64,000 nt of DNA from Halobaculum sp. MBLA0147. GTDB lineage: Archaea > Halobacteriota > Halobacteria > Halobacteriales > Haloferacaceae. The first letter of the stretch is position 1. Every line of letters starts with the position of its first letter. Shown one piece after another: positions 44,000 through 53,400 of this stretch. The notes under the pieces are model-generated. The model was not told the DNA's origin. It ran no database searches and saw nothing but the letters and a program-made list of their open reading frames with translations. The stretch lies in NCBI RefSeq assembly GCF_041361345.1, contig NZ_JBGKAD010000001.1, positions 1,302,001 to 1,366,000 of the forward strand. Reading direction: 5' to 3'. The position numbers were made by a program, and so were the translations under genes.

Positions 44000-44022
44000 G
44001 GGTCGGTGGCGACTCTCGTGGT

Positions 44023-45396
44023 ATGAGTACCACCTACGAGCCGGACGTCGCGGTGGTGGGCGCCGGCACCGTCGGCTGTTACGCGGCCGCGACGGTCGCC
44101 GACGCCGGGTTGGACGCCGTCGTCGTCGAGCGAAAACCGGAGTCCGAGGCGGGCCACATCGCCTGCGGCGACGCGCTCAAGGGGGCCGACGAGTTCCCCG
44201 AGGCGATCCCGAAGTCCCAGATCGAGTCGGCGTTCACCAACACCGGTGTCGATCACGGCCGCTTCGAGATCCCCTCCGAGGACACCACCCTCGAGATCCC
44301 CGTCCCCGGGGAACTCGCCGTCATCGACCGGCTGGAGTACGGCCGCAAGCTGATCGAGGGCGCAGAGCGTGCCGGGGCGACGTTCCACTACGACACCGTC
44401 GTCCAGGACGTGTTGCAGGCCGACGACGGCACCGTGACCGGCGTCCGCGGGAAGTCGGACGGCGACGTGGTGACGTACGACGCCGACGTGGTGATCGACG
44501 GGGCGGGTGCGCTGTCGATCCTCCAGGACAAGGCAGACCTGCGTGACGCCACCTTCGACACGAACGTCTCCTTCCAGCAGTTCTGTTCGGCCTACCGCGA
44601 GATCGTCGAGGTGCCCGAGCCGGTGGAGTACGACGACGCCCTCGTGTTCAAACCGACGGAGCGTGCCGCGGGGTACCTCTGGTACTTCCCGCGGACTGAC
44701 ACGGAGATCAACGCCGGACTCGGCTTCCAGATGACGGAGGAGCCGATGAAGCTCGTCGACGACCTGAAACGCGACCTGCGGGACCGCGCGGAGTTCGCTG
44801 GCGCCGAGGTGAAGGACAAACTCGGCGCGGCGCTGCCGACGCGGCGGCCGTACGACTCTGCGGTCGCGCCGGGGTTCCTGGCGGCCGGCGACGCGGCGGG
44901 CCACGTCAACCCGACGACCGGCGGCGGGATCGCCGGCGCCGCCTACGCCGCCACCTACGCGGCCGAGCAGGCCGTCACGGCGATCTCGGAGGGAGACGTG
45001 AGCGAGGCGAACCTCTGGGCGTACAACGAGCGCGTGATGGACCACTTCGGCGCACGCTACGCCGGCTTGGACGTGTACAACATCCTCTCGACGGCCGTCG
45101 ACGTGGACGACCTGATGGGACTGCTCGCGGCGCTGCCGGGCGAGAAGCTCGCGGAGGCGCTGTACTCCGGGAAGGCGTCCGTCGGGGCACGGCTGGCGCT
45201 GAAGACCGCCTACGAGAGCTACGGCCACTGGAGTCAGATCTGGGAGTTCTACAAGACCAAGCGGGTCGCGGAGGACCTGATCGACCACTACGGTCGGTAC
45301 CCGGACAGCCCCGAACACTTCGCCGGCTGGCGCAACACCCGCGACGCCCTGATGGAGGACGTGTACGACGTGACCGGGGCCGACCCGAAGTACTGA
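44023..45396 (+). CDS. geranylgeranyl reductase family flavoprotein (digeranylgeranylglycerophospholipid reductase type)
   Basis: 457 residues. FAD-dependent reductase that saturates the isoprenoid chains of archaeal lipids. The Rossmann start VAVVGAGTVGCYAAATVADAG lies at residues 9-29, and the second FAD motif GDAAGHVNPTTGGGI near 290. YLWYFPR and the conserved Cys in HIACGDALKG fit the family. The C-terminal 120 residues are helical (YDVTGADPKY end). Several paralogs usually exist per haloarchaeal genome, acting on lipids, menaquinone side chains or dolichol, so the exact substrate is open. Confidence 0.88.
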   Translation: MSTTYEPDVAVVGAGTVGCYAAATVADAGLDAVVVERKPESEAGHIACGDALKGADEFPEAIPKSQIESAFTNTGVDHGRFEIPSEDTTLEIPVPGELAVIDRLEYGRKLIEGAERAGATFHYDTVVQDVLQADDGTVTGVRGKSDGDVVTYDADVVIDGAGALSILQDKADLRDATFDTNVSFQQFCSAYREIVEVPEPVEYDDALVFKPTERAAGYLWYFPRTDTEINAGLGFQMTEEPMKLVDDLKRDLRDRAEFAGAEVKDKLGAALPTRRPYDSAVAPGFLAAGDAAGHVNPTTGGGIAGAAYAATYAAEQAVTAISEGDVSEANLWAYNERVMDHFGARYAGLDVYNILSTAVDVDDLMGLLAALPGEKLAEALYSGKASVGARLALKTAYESYGHWSQIWEFYKTKRVAEDLIDHYGRYPDSPEHFAGWRNTRDALMEDVYDVTGADPKY

Positions 45397-45462
45397 GAGG
45401 GTTCGCTCGGCCGGCGCTCTCCGCGTCGCGGTCTCGTGTCCTCAGGATCGACGGCAGTGTAG

Positions 45463-45789
45463 TCACTCGTCGGTGAGGCCGAGACGGCGCTCGCGGGTGC
45501 GGCGCTCGCGGGTTCGTCGCTCTCGCTCGCGTCGCTCTCGGAGAAGTTCTGTCGCACGGCGGGTCTCGTCCGTCCCCGTTCCCGTCCGAGCCGCGAACCC
45601 ACACATCTCTTCGGCCGACGGCAGTCGCTCGACGACGACGGTTCCGTCGTCGGTCACGTCGAACACGACTTTCCCCGTCGTGTCGACGTTCAACTCCTCG
45701 CGGACGCGTTCCGGGAGTGTCACCCTCCCCTGCCGGTCTACGGTGACGACTTCGTAGGGGGTGCGCTCGGAGTCGTCTGATCCGCTCAC
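45463..45789 (-). CDS. AbrB/SpoVT-type DNA-binding protein (antitoxin-like), no adjacent toxin
   Basis: 108 residues. Residues about 10-55 form a swapped-hairpin AbrB domain (YEVVTVDRQGRVTLPERVRE, then KVVFDVTDDGTVVVERLP). The rest is a charged helix with tandem RERRTRE repeats ending RRLGLTDE, probably a coiled tail. AbrB-like proteins are often VapB antitoxins, but no PIN or other toxin gene is next to it; the downstream neighbour is the convergent reductase gene. The GTG at 45789 is chosen because upstream sequence loses halophile composition. Confidence 0.75.
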   Translation of the reverse strand: MSGSDDSERTPYEVVTVDRQGRVTLPERVREELNVDTTGKVVFDVTDDGTVVVERLPSAEEMCGFAARTGTGTDETRRATELLRERRERERRTRERRTRERRLGLTDE

Positions 45790-45980
45790 ACGCCGAGCCA
45801 CGTCGCGAGACGACAACACTCTTCGGGTGGACGAGGAGGGGAGGTACAGACGAACCGGCCGCCGGGGTAGCGCGCGAACGCGAGTGTCACGAGCGCCTCG
45901 ATGGGAACGGGAATCTAGCGACCACCCGGCGTCCTCTCTCGTCCCCGCGTCCACTCCACGACTCTCGCTCGGACACGGAA

Positions 45981-45988
45981 CGCTTTAG
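45981..45988 (+). promoter_or_regulatory. TATA-like box of the pccB operon
   Basis: CGCTTTAG lies about 33 bases before the ATG of a 10-codon leader ORF at 46018 and about 62 before the pccB GTG, so the transcript should begin just ahead of the leader ORF. Confidence 0.5.
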
Positions 45989-46017
45989 CCGCCGCTGGTC
46001 GCAATCGTTGCCAACAG

Positions 46018-46050
46018 ATGACTGTGCAGTCAGGAGGTGAGTCGTCGTGA
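46018..46050 (+). CDS. 10-residue leader ORF coupled to pccB
   Basis: ATG at 46018 opens [10 protein letters not shown] followed by a TGA whose T and G belong to the GTG start of pccB (GTGA). A Shine-Dalgarno-like AGGAGGTGA (46032-46040) lies inside this ORF, seven bases before the pccB start. The arrangement suggests translation of the leader delivers ribosomes to pccB. No role for the peptide is evident. Confidence 0.4.
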   Translation: MTVQSGGESS

Positions 46051-47597
46051 CGATGGACGACCGGATCGAGGAACTCCGCGAGCGCCGCCGCGAGGCCGAG
46101 AAGGGTGGCGGCGAGGAGCGCATCCAGTCCCAACACGACAAGGGGAAGATGACCGCCCGCGAGCGGATCGACTACTTCCTCGACGACGACACGTTCCACG
46201 AGTTCGACCAGTTCCGCACCCACCGAACGCACACGTTCGGGATGGAGGAGAAGCAGTACTACGGCGACGGCGTCGTCACCGGCTACGGCGAGGTGAACGG
46301 CCGGACCGTGTTCGTGTTCGCCCACGACTTCACCGTCCTCGGCGGCTCGCTGGGCGAGGTGTTCGCCGAGAAGGTGTGTAAGGTGATGGACCGCGCGATG
46401 GACGTGGGTGCGCCGGTCGTCGGGCTCAACGACTCCGCCGGCGCCCGCATCCAGGAGGGCGTCTCCTCGCTGGCCGGGTTCGCGGAGATCTTCCGACGCA
46501 ACACGGAGGCGTCGGGCGTGATCCCGCAGTTGTCGGGGATCATGGGGCCGTGTGCCGGCGGCGCGGTGTACTCCCCGGCGATCACGGACTTCGTGTTCAT
46601 GGTGCAGGACACGAGTCACATGTTCATCACCGGGCCGGACGTGATCGAGACGGTCACCGGCGAGGAGGTCACCTTCGAGGAGTTGGGTGGCGCACAGACC
46701 CACGCCAGTACCTCCGGGGTCGCACACTTCGCGGAGCCGAGCGAGGAGGAGCTGTTGGACGACATGCGGCGACTGCTCTCGTATCTCCCGCAGAACAACG
46801 TCGAGGATCCGCCACGCGTCGACCCGTGGGACGACCCCGAGCGCCGCGACGAGGAACTCAACGAGATCGTCCCGGACGAACCGCGGAAGCCGTACGACGT
46901 GACGAACGTGGTCACGTCCGTCGTCGACGAGGGGTCGTTCTTCGAGACCCACGAGGGGTTCGCGAAGAACCTCGTCACCGGGTTCGCGCGACTGGACGGC
47001 CACTCGATCGGCGTCGTCGCGAACCAGCCGCGCGTGAACGCGGGGACGTTGGACATCGAGTCCAGTCAGAAGGGGGCGCGGTTCGTGCGGTTCTGTGACG
47101 CGTTCAACGTGCCGATCCTCACCTTCGTGGACGTGCCCGGGTTCATGCCCGGGACGGACCAGGAACACAACGGGATCATCCGCCACGGCGCGAAGCTGTT
47201 GTACGCCTACAGCGAGGCGACGGTGCCGCTGATGACGGTCATCACGCGGAAGGCGTACGGCGGTGCCTACGACGTGATGGCGTCGAAACACATCGGCGGC
47301 GACGTGAACTACGCGTGGCCGACGGCGGAGATCGCCGTGATGGGGCCGAAAGGGGCGGTGAACATCCTCTACGACGACGAACTCGAGGAGGCCGAGGACA
47401 CCGAACGGCGGCGCCAGGAGCTGATCGACGAGTACCGCGAGGAGTTCGCGAACCCGTACACGGCGGCGGACCGCGGGTTCTTAGACGACGTGATCGAGCC
47501 GACGGAGACGCGCCCGCGACTGATCGACGACCTGTCGATGCTCGCGAGCAAGCGCGACGAGCAGCCGGACAAGAAACACGGCAACATCCCGATCTGA
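46047..47597 (+). CDS. pccB: acyl-CoA (propionyl-/acetyl-CoA) carboxylase carboxyltransferase subunit
   Basis: 516 residues. The carboxyltransferase moves CO2 from biotin to acyl-CoA, giving methylmalonyl- or malonyl-CoA. [48 protein letters not shown] and [20 protein letters not shown] are classic PccB motifs along the expected length. The GTG at 46047 is chosen because a strong AGGAGG sits seven bases upstream; an ATG two codons later is also possible. pccX follows after two bases. No biotin carboxylase or biotin-carrier gene (pccA) is in the window. Confidence 0.95.
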   Translation: MTMDDRIEELRERRREAEKGGGEERIQSQHDKGKMTARERIDYFLDDDTFHEFDQFRTHRTHTFGMEEKQYYGDGVVTGYGEVNGRTVFVFAHDFTVLGGSLGEVFAEKVCKVMDRAMDVGAPVVGLNDSAGARIQEGVSSLAGFAEIFRRNTEASGVIPQLSGIMGPCAGGAVYSPAITDFVFMVQDTSHMFITGPDVIETVTGEEVTFEELGGAQTHASTSGVAHFAEPSEEELLDDMRRLLSYLPQNNVEDPPRVDPWDDPERRDEELNEIVPDEPRKPYDVTNVVTSVVDEGSFFETHEGFAKNLVTGFARLDGHSIGVVANQPRVNAGTLDIESSQKGARFVRFCDAFNVPILTFVDVPGFMPGTDQEHNGIIRHGAKLLYAYSEATVPLMTVITRKAYGGAYDVMASKHIGGDVNYAWPTAEIAVMGPKGAVNILYDDELEEAEDTERRRQELIDEYREEFANPYTAADRGFLDDVIEPTETRPRLIDDLSMLASKRDEQPDKKHGNIPI

Positions 47598-47599
47598 CG

Positions 47600-48010
47600 A
47601 TGGCCGACCACCGAGACGACGGCGACGCCGCGGCGACGGTCGGCGACGACGGGTCGGCCGCAGCCGGCGGTGACGACGGGGCGGCTACAGCCGGCGACGA
47701 CGACGGGGGGACTGCGGACGGGGCGTCGGTCGTCGACCCGCAGGAGTTGGCGGCGGCACTCGACGTGCCGGGCGACGCCACCGCGGACGAGGCGGCGGCG
47801 ATCACGGCCGTCGTGGGGGCCCACCTCCGCGATCAGGTCGCCGCGGCGGCGGCAGCGGCCGCGGCGAGCGAGGACGCCGACACCGGCTGGGACGGCGAGC
47901 GCTGGCGGTTCGCCGGTCGCTTGGAGGGCATCGGTCGTCCGGCGGGACGCGTCCCCGACGGCGCGCCCGACGACGAGTGGGCTGCCTCGGGTCGCAGCGA
48001 CCGGTTCTAG
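47600..48010 (+). CDS. pccX: acyl-CoA carboxylase epsilon-like accessory subunit (PccX type)
   Basis: 136 residues. The first 45 are an acidic Gly/Ala/Asp-rich extension. The core (about 46-90) begins [20 protein letters not shown], and the C-terminus [20 protein letters not shown] then SDRF is the signature of carboxylase epsilon/PccX proteins, short subunits that activate the carboxyltransferase. It lies two bases after pccB. The tandem pair pccB-pccX matches the known haloarchaeal gene set apart from pccA, which is absent here. It would be cytoplasmic. Confidence 0.82.
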   Translation: MADHRDDGDAAATVGDDGSAAAGGDDGAATAGDDDGGTADGASVVDPQELAAALDVPGDATADEAAAITAVVGAHLRDQVAAAAAAAAASEDADTGWDGERWRFAGRLEGIGRPAGRVPDGAPDDEWAASGRSDRF

Positions 48011-48060
48011 GGAGCGAGACGCGCTTCCACTTCGTCTGTGTCAGTTCTGGAACAGTATCA

Positions 48061-48071
48061 CTTATATAATT
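48061..48071 (+). promoter_or_regulatory. strong TATA box in the pccX-UDG intergenic region
   Basis: CTTATATAATT is the most AT-rich 11-mer for many kilobases. On the plus strand it would start a transcript near 48092-48096, at the first hairpin; its symmetry also allows leftward transcription against pccX. Confidence 0.6.
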
Positions 48072-48091
48072 CGATGTTTGCGGGTGGCGCG

Positions 48092-48400
48092 TGCGAGGCG
48101 CGAGTGAAACGAGCGCCTCGGCTGCGAACGGGGAGCGGAGCGACCCGTGAGCCGCGCGAGGGAGGAGCGAGCGCAGCGAGCGACGAGGCTGGGGAGGGTG
48201 AGGCGTTGTGCGGGGCAGATTCGGGCGGGACTGGAAGGGGCGGTCACGGCGGCTACGCCGCCGTGAGCTCGGGAGAGCTCCGCTCTCCCGTAGAGGGGCT
48301 CGCGTGCACTTTAGTCGTCTCGGCGACCCCTATCGCGCCGAGTGGTGCCGAGAGGCGCGATATGTCGCCGAGCGACCGCGAGCCACTCGGGGCTTCCTGA
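48092..48400 (+). ncRNA. candidate structured non-coding RNA
   Basis: Downstream of the TATA box the strand folds repeatedly on itself. GAGGCGC pairs with GCGCCTC (48094-48117), TCACGGCGG with CCGCCGTGA (about 48242-48264), CGGGAGAG with CTCTCCCG (about 48269-48290), and ATCGCGCC with GGCGCGAT (48333-48361). No CCA end, anticodon, SRP helix-8 or RNase P motif was found. Alternatives are a dispersed haloarchaeal repeat or decayed sequence. Confidence 0.35.
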
Positions 48401-48422
48401 GTGGTAGTCTCACCCGACGACC

Positions 48423-48434
48423 CACCCTTATCTG
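48423..48434 (+). promoter_or_regulatory. TATA-like box of the UDG-family gene
   Basis: CACCCTTATCTG lies about 72 bases before the GTG at 48501, implying a leader of roughly 45 bases that contains the hairpin at 48478-48499. Confidence 0.5.
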
Positions 48435-48477
48435 AACACGATCACCGAGACGACACGACGAATCGAAACGGGCAACA

Positions 48478-48499
48478 CCCCCGGTCGGTAACCCGGGGG
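48478..48499 (+). promoter_or_regulatory. leader hairpin adjoining the UDG-family start codon
   Basis: CCCCCGG (48478-48484) pairs with CCGGGGG (48493-48499) around an 8-base loop, ending one base before the GTG at 48501. It would sequester the ribosome landing site unless opened. Confidence 0.5.
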
Positions 48500-48500
48500 C

Positions 48501-49133
48501 GTGCAGACGGTCACGGACAGGGTGTCGAACCCCTTCGGGTTCGCGCCGGACTGCGAGCGGTTCGTCCCGGGGTACGGCGACGCGAACGCGGACTTCCACG
48601 TCGTCGGCGACCACCCGAAGGCACACGGCGGGGTCGAGACGGGCGTCCCGTTCACGGAGACGGTGGCGTCCGAGCGGTTCCAGACCGCACTCCGCCGTGC
48701 GGGGCTGCTGGAGACGACCGGCGACGAGCCGGACGTGGCCGGCACCTACCTCTCGTACCGGCACCTCTGTGTCCCGGACGACGCGGAGCCGACCGCCGCC
48801 GAGTACGCGGACACCGAACGGTTCGTCGACACGGAGATCCGCGCGATCACCGCCCACGTGCTCTTGCCGGTCGGCGAGCGGGCGACACGCTACGTGTTGG
48901 AGACGTACACCGCACAGGCACACAAGACGGAGTACGACATGGCCGCGCTCCACGGCGAGGAGATCCGCGGCGCAGGGTGGCTCGTCTTCCCCGTGCGTGA
49001 CCCCCGCGAGTGGGACGCGGGCGACGACGACCGGCTCGTCACGGCACTGCGAGAGTTGCAGGCGACGGACTACCGTCGCGAGTCCGATCTGGGACGGTTC
49101 CTCGCCGGTGACGACCCGTACCGTGTGCGGTGA
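48501..49133 (+). CDS. uracil-DNA glycosylase superfamily protein
   Basis: 210 residues. The segment VVGDHPKAHGGVETGVPFTE near residue 35 resembles the catalytic loop of type IV/V uracil-DNA glycosylases (G-E-A-P-G then G-x-P-F in classical members), and HVLLPVGERATRYVLETYTA near 115 the second loop. The usual four-Cys iron-sulfur cluster is not evident. It may remove uracil from deaminated DNA, or be a divergent relative. GTG at 48501. The 3' end and stop are within a 22-bp tandem repeat. Confidence 0.7.
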   Translation: MQTVTDRVSNPFGFAPDCERFVPGYGDANADFHVVGDHPKAHGGVETGVPFTETVASERFQTALRRAGLLETTGDEPDVAGTYLSYRHLCVPDDAEPTAAEYADTERFVDTEIRAITAHVLLPVGERATRYVLETYTAQAHKTEYDMAALHGEEIRGAGWLVFPVRDPREWDAGDDDRLVTALRELQATDYRRESDLGRFLAGDDPYRVR

Positions 49134-49158
49134 CCGCCCGTACCGCGTGTGGTGACGG
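49115..49158. repeat. 22-bp tandem duplication spanning the UDG-family stop codon
   Basis: Copy 1 (49115-49136) encodes the final PYRVR and stop; copy 2 (49137-49158) repeats CCCGTACCG.GTG.GGTGAC downstream. The TGA is inside the unit. Confidence 0.85.
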
Positions 49159-49227
49159 GTGAGTCGACCGACTGACACGTCACGGCGGGATGGGAACGCT
49201 CTTCTCTCGGCGTCGTCCACTCCGGGT

Positions 49228-50361
49228 GTGAAGCGGATTCGGCTCCACAACGAGGAGTTCGAGGGCGAGAACGACGTGTACGTCCTCGACGACGGGACGG
49301 AGACGGTACTGGTCGACGCCGGCGCGGCGATGGACACCGTCCGGAGTGACCTCGAAGACGGGTTGGCGACGCTCGACCGCACGCTGGCGGACGTGGACGC
49401 CGTCGTCCTCACCCACTGGCACCACGACCACGCCGGACTGGCGGGGGAGATCCAGCGGCGCTCGGGCGCGACCGTCTACGCCCACGAGGCGGACGCGCCG
49501 CTGATCGCCGGGACGGAGACCTCGCCGTTGGACGCCGCGGCGGCCCGCGAGGAGACGCTCCGCGAGTGGGGCGTCCCCGAAGAGCCGCGCGCAGAACTGG
49601 CCGACTTCGTCGCCGCACACCTCGATCTGGCCGGCGAGGACGTGGACGTGACGCCGCTGACCGACGGCGACACGGTCTCCGCCGCCGGTGTCGAGCTGGA
49701 GGCGGTCCACCTCCCCGGTCACGCCGCCGGGTTGACCGCCTACGCGACCTCGTTGGCAGAGTTGCGCGCGACCACCGGCGACGACGCTGACGCGTGGCGC
49801 GCGGACGGCGACGACGGCAACGACCTCGCAGCGGCGTCACGCGACGACGGAGCCACCGGCGAGCCGCCCGACGGCGAGGCGCTGTTCGTCGGCGACGCGA
49901 TTCTCCCGGTGTACACCCCGAACGTCGGCGGCGCGGACGTGCGCGTCGAGGGGCCGCTGGCGGCGTACGCCGACAGTCTCGTCCGCCTCGCCGCGCGAGC
50001 GCCGGTCGTCGCGTTCCCGGGCCACCGCGACCCGATCACCGACCCCGTCGAGCGCGCGGCGACGATCCTGGAACACCACCGCGACCGCACGCGGAACGTC
50101 GTCGACGCGCTCGCGACGCTCGGGCCGTCGACACCGTGGGAGGTGTCCGCAGAGTTGTTCGGCGACCTCGCGGCGATCCACATCCTCCACGGCCCCGGCG
50201 AGGCGTACGCACACCTCGACCACCTCGCGGCCCACGGCGTCGCCGAGCGCGACGGCCGTCGGTACGAACTCGTCGACACCGAGGCAGACGTGGACGTGGA
50301 CGGGTTGTTCCCGACGATCGACGCGGTCGAGGACGACACGGCCGCCGACGACCACTCGTAG
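49228..50361 (+). CDS. metallo-beta-lactamase fold hydrolase with C-terminal winged-helix-like domain
   Basis: 377 residues. VLTHWHHDHAG (HxHxDH) near residue 74, HLPGHAAG, FVGDAIL and FPGHRDPI supply the four metal-binding motifs. A Gly/Asp-rich insert lies at about 185-215. The last 80 residues (STPWEVSAELFG, then HLDHLAAHGVAERDGRRYEL) look like the winged-helix tail of LACTB2-like enzymes, which are often nucleases or thioesterases; the substrate is unknown. GTG at 49228 gives the usual N-terminus (VKRIRLHNEEFEGENDVYVL); the open frame starts at 49159 but adds only low-complexity sequence. Convergent with the giant surface-protein gene. Confidence 0.85.
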   Translation: MKRIRLHNEEFEGENDVYVLDDGTETVLVDAGAAMDTVRSDLEDGLATLDRTLADVDAVVLTHWHHDHAGLAGEIQRRSGATVYAHEADAPLIAGTETSPLDAAAAREETLREWGVPEEPRAELADFVAAHLDLAGEDVDVTPLTDGDTVSAAGVELEAVHLPGHAAGLTAYATSLAELRATTGDDADAWRADGDDGNDLAAASRDDGATGEPPDGEALFVGDAILPVYTPNVGGADVRVEGPLAAYADSLVRLAARAPVVAFPGHRDPITDPVERAATILEHHRDRTRNVVDALATLGPSTPWEVSAELFGDLAAIHILHGPGEAYAHLDHLAAHGVAERDGRRYELVDTEADVDVDGLFPTIDAVEDDTAADDHS

Positions 50362-50451
50362 TGACCGCGCGGCGCCGCCGACGGGCTCGTCACACCGATC
50401 GTCCGACGGGTCGAGAGACCGTCCCGCAGTGACAGTCACCCACGACACCGG

Positions 50452-53400
50452 TCAGCGTCGGCGTTCGCGGTAGTACAGACCGCCGACGACGAGCAGTACG
50501 CCGGTCAACAGCACCACGAGCGCGTTCGTCGCCCCGCCGTCGAGCCACTCGGGTGTCGGTGTCGTGGTCGCAGTCGGCGACGCCGTCGTGGTCGCCGTCG
50601 GGGACGGCGTGCGAGTCGGCGTCGCAGTGACAGTCGGTGTCGGACTCGGCGTCGGGGTCGGGGTCGGAGACGGTGTCGGCGTCGCGGTCGACTCGACCGT
50701 CACCGTGCCGACGACCGTCTCGCCGAGTGCGAGGCGGCGGTCGCCGGGGGCACCGAACTGCCGCCGGAACGACACCGTCCGAGTCTCACCGCCAGCGACG
50801 ATCACGCTCCGGACAGCGACGGTGGCGCCGTCGACACGGAGCCGGAGCGTCCGGCGTGCCTCGGCGACGCCGTCGTTCGCGAGGGTGACGGACAGCGCCA
50901 CGGGCTCGCCGGTCGCGACGCGACTGCGGTTCAGACTGGTCGCGGTGACACGTGCCCGGCCCGTGTCGGTCCCGACGGCGAACACCGAGAGCCCCGGCGA
51001 GACGGCTCGGAAGCGGTGACGACCCGCGTCTCGACCGACGTGTGCGGTCGCCAGTGCGACCCACTCGCCGTCGTGGAAGCGGAACAGTCGTACGTCGTCG
51101 GGTGCCACCCCGGCCGCCCGCAGGCGTTCGGCCGTGACGGAGAACTGGAACCCGACGGAGCCGATCTGGTCGTCGGGCACCGCGTGTCGGACGTTGAGGT
51201 AGCCGAGCACCCGCCCGGTCGTCCGGTCGTCGTCCGTGGCGCCACCCGTCGGCGCGTCGCCAGTCGTCGCGTCGTCACCGGTCGTCGTGTCTCCCGTCTC
51301 GGTCTGGTTCGTGCGGTTCGCGGTGGTGGTCGCGCTCGTGTCGTTCGAGCCATCCGGCGTGGTAGTCGCGGCACCACTCGCGGTGGTCCCGTCCCCGGCG
51401 GACGTGTTCACCGCGGTGAGCGCCGCGGGGGGCGTCGGAGAGACGGTCGTCCGGAGGCCGTACGCGGTGTCGTTCACCGACAGGCCGACGGACTCGACGA
51501 AGATCGTCTCGTTCGTGCCGGCACCGACGGGCGCGGTGACCCGTTGTCCGCGGCGAGCCTGCGTGACGCGCACGTCGACCGTCGACGCGTTCGACGGGTC
51601 GACGCGCACGTCGGCGCCGTCGTCGACGAACGTCCGTTCGGTCGTCACGGTCTCGGTACGGACGGTCGCGTTGGCGACGCTCGTCGCGTTCGACACCGAG
51701 TCGCTCCCGTTCGTCTCCGTCTCCGTCGCACCGTCCGTCGACGACTCCTCGTTCGTGTCGTCGCCGCCGGTCGACGGTCTGACCACGATCGGCTGCACGA
51801 CCGGGTCGTTCGACGCGTTGCCGTCGCCGACCCCGACGGCGTCGACGGTGCCGGTCGCCCCGTCGGTCCCCTCGGCGTCGGCGGCGGTGAGGACTCTGGC
51901 GACGTAGTCGCCGTCGGAGGGCGCCTCCCAGGTCGCGACGTACTCGAACGGCGCTGCGACCGTCGCGTCGGTCCTGCCGAAGTCGTCGAGTCGTAACGTC
52001 GTCGCGGACGGGCCGACGACCTCCACGACGAGGTCACCGCTGCCCGTGTCGACTCGTTCGTCGACCGACACGCGGACCGTGATCTCTCGTCCGTCCGTGT
52101 TCGTCGCGTTCACTCGCGTCACCGTCGGGGCAGTGTCGAGGACGAGCGTCGGCCCACCGGTCCCACCCGCGGTCGTCGTGTGGCCGACCCCGTCTGCGAC
52201 GGTGAGTGTGACGGGGTACGTCCCCTCACTGTCGGCGACACTCGCGTCGACCGTCGCGGTGCCGACGTACACGTCGTCGCCGTCCGGGTCCGACAACGCG
52301 ACCGTCCCGACACCGAGTCCGTCGACCGTCGCCGTCGGCGACACGACCGCCGTCTGGTCCGACAGTCGCGCACGGATCCGCACGGTGTCGTTCGCCCCGA
52401 CACGCCCGTCCGCGTCCGTCTCGTCGGTCAACTGGAGGCCCGAGACCGCCGGGCCCGTCGTGTCGAGTGCCAGCGTCTCGCTCGCCGGTGGGGTCGCGGT
52501 CCGGCGCTGCCCCGACCGATCCGTCGCGGCGACGGTGACGCTCCCGGCGACGGCGCCGTCGGTGCCCGCCGCACTCGCGTCGACCGTCGCAGTGCCGACG
52601 TACACGTCGTCGCCGTCCGGGTCCGAGAGGACGACCGTCCCGGCGCCGACGGCGGCGAGATCGGCCGTCACGGCGTCCGTCGGTGCACTCGGTGCCGGTA
52701 ACCCGGCCGTCGCGTCCGTCACGGTCGCAGTCACCCGTACCGTGTCGCCGCCGGTGACGGTGCCGTCGGCGTCCGTCGCGTCGCGGACGCGTACGTCCGA
52801 CACGGTCGGGCGTGTCGTGTCGAGCGTCAGATCGCCGTCGGTCGCCGTGGTCGTCGTCGTCCCCGTCGCGTCGGTCACGGTCACGTCGACGGTCCTCGTG
52901 CCGTCGCTCACACCCGGCGCGGACGTGTCGACGGAGGCGGTCGCGTCGTACACCCCGTCGCCGTCGCCGTCGGAGAGGTCGACGGCGGCGTCACCGCCGA
53001 ACGGCGAGAGGTCCGCCGTCACACTCGCCACGCCGCCGACTGCCGTCCCGGGTGCTCCGGCGAGCGCGTCCGTGGCGTTCACCGCGACACGCACGGACTC
53101 GTCGCCCGCGAGGAAGCCGTCTCCTGCGGTGCCGTCGTCGTCTGCGGGGTCGCCGTCGCCGGTGTCGGCGACGGTCGCCCGTCGAACACGTGGGGGCGCC
53201 GTGTCGACGGTCACGACGCCGGTCGCGGTCCTCGTCAGTCCCTCGCGGTCGGTGACGGTCACGTCGACTGCGGTGCTGCCGGCCGAGACCGCTCCGACAC
53301 CCGTGTCGACCGTGACGGTGGTGTCGTACACGTCGTCGCCGTCACCGTCGGTGAGGGGCACGTCGGCGGTGCCGTTCAGCCCCGAGAGGTCCGCCGTGAC

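Larger units (their letters stand above)
48011..48500. other. 490-bp non-coding, hairpin-rich intergenic region
   Basis: No convincing ORF. It holds a strong TATA box (48061-48071), a chain of GC-rich hairpins (48090-48400) and the promoter and leader hairpin of the UDG-like gene (48423-48500), listed separately. From memory, GC-rich segments of this kind recur between genes in haloarchaeal genomes; this was not checked. Confidence 0.6.

Noticed and set aside
48092-48400. SRP RNA or RNase P RNA
   Set aside because: The conserved GGAAG/AGCA helix-8 motif and the RNase P conserved core sequences are missing.
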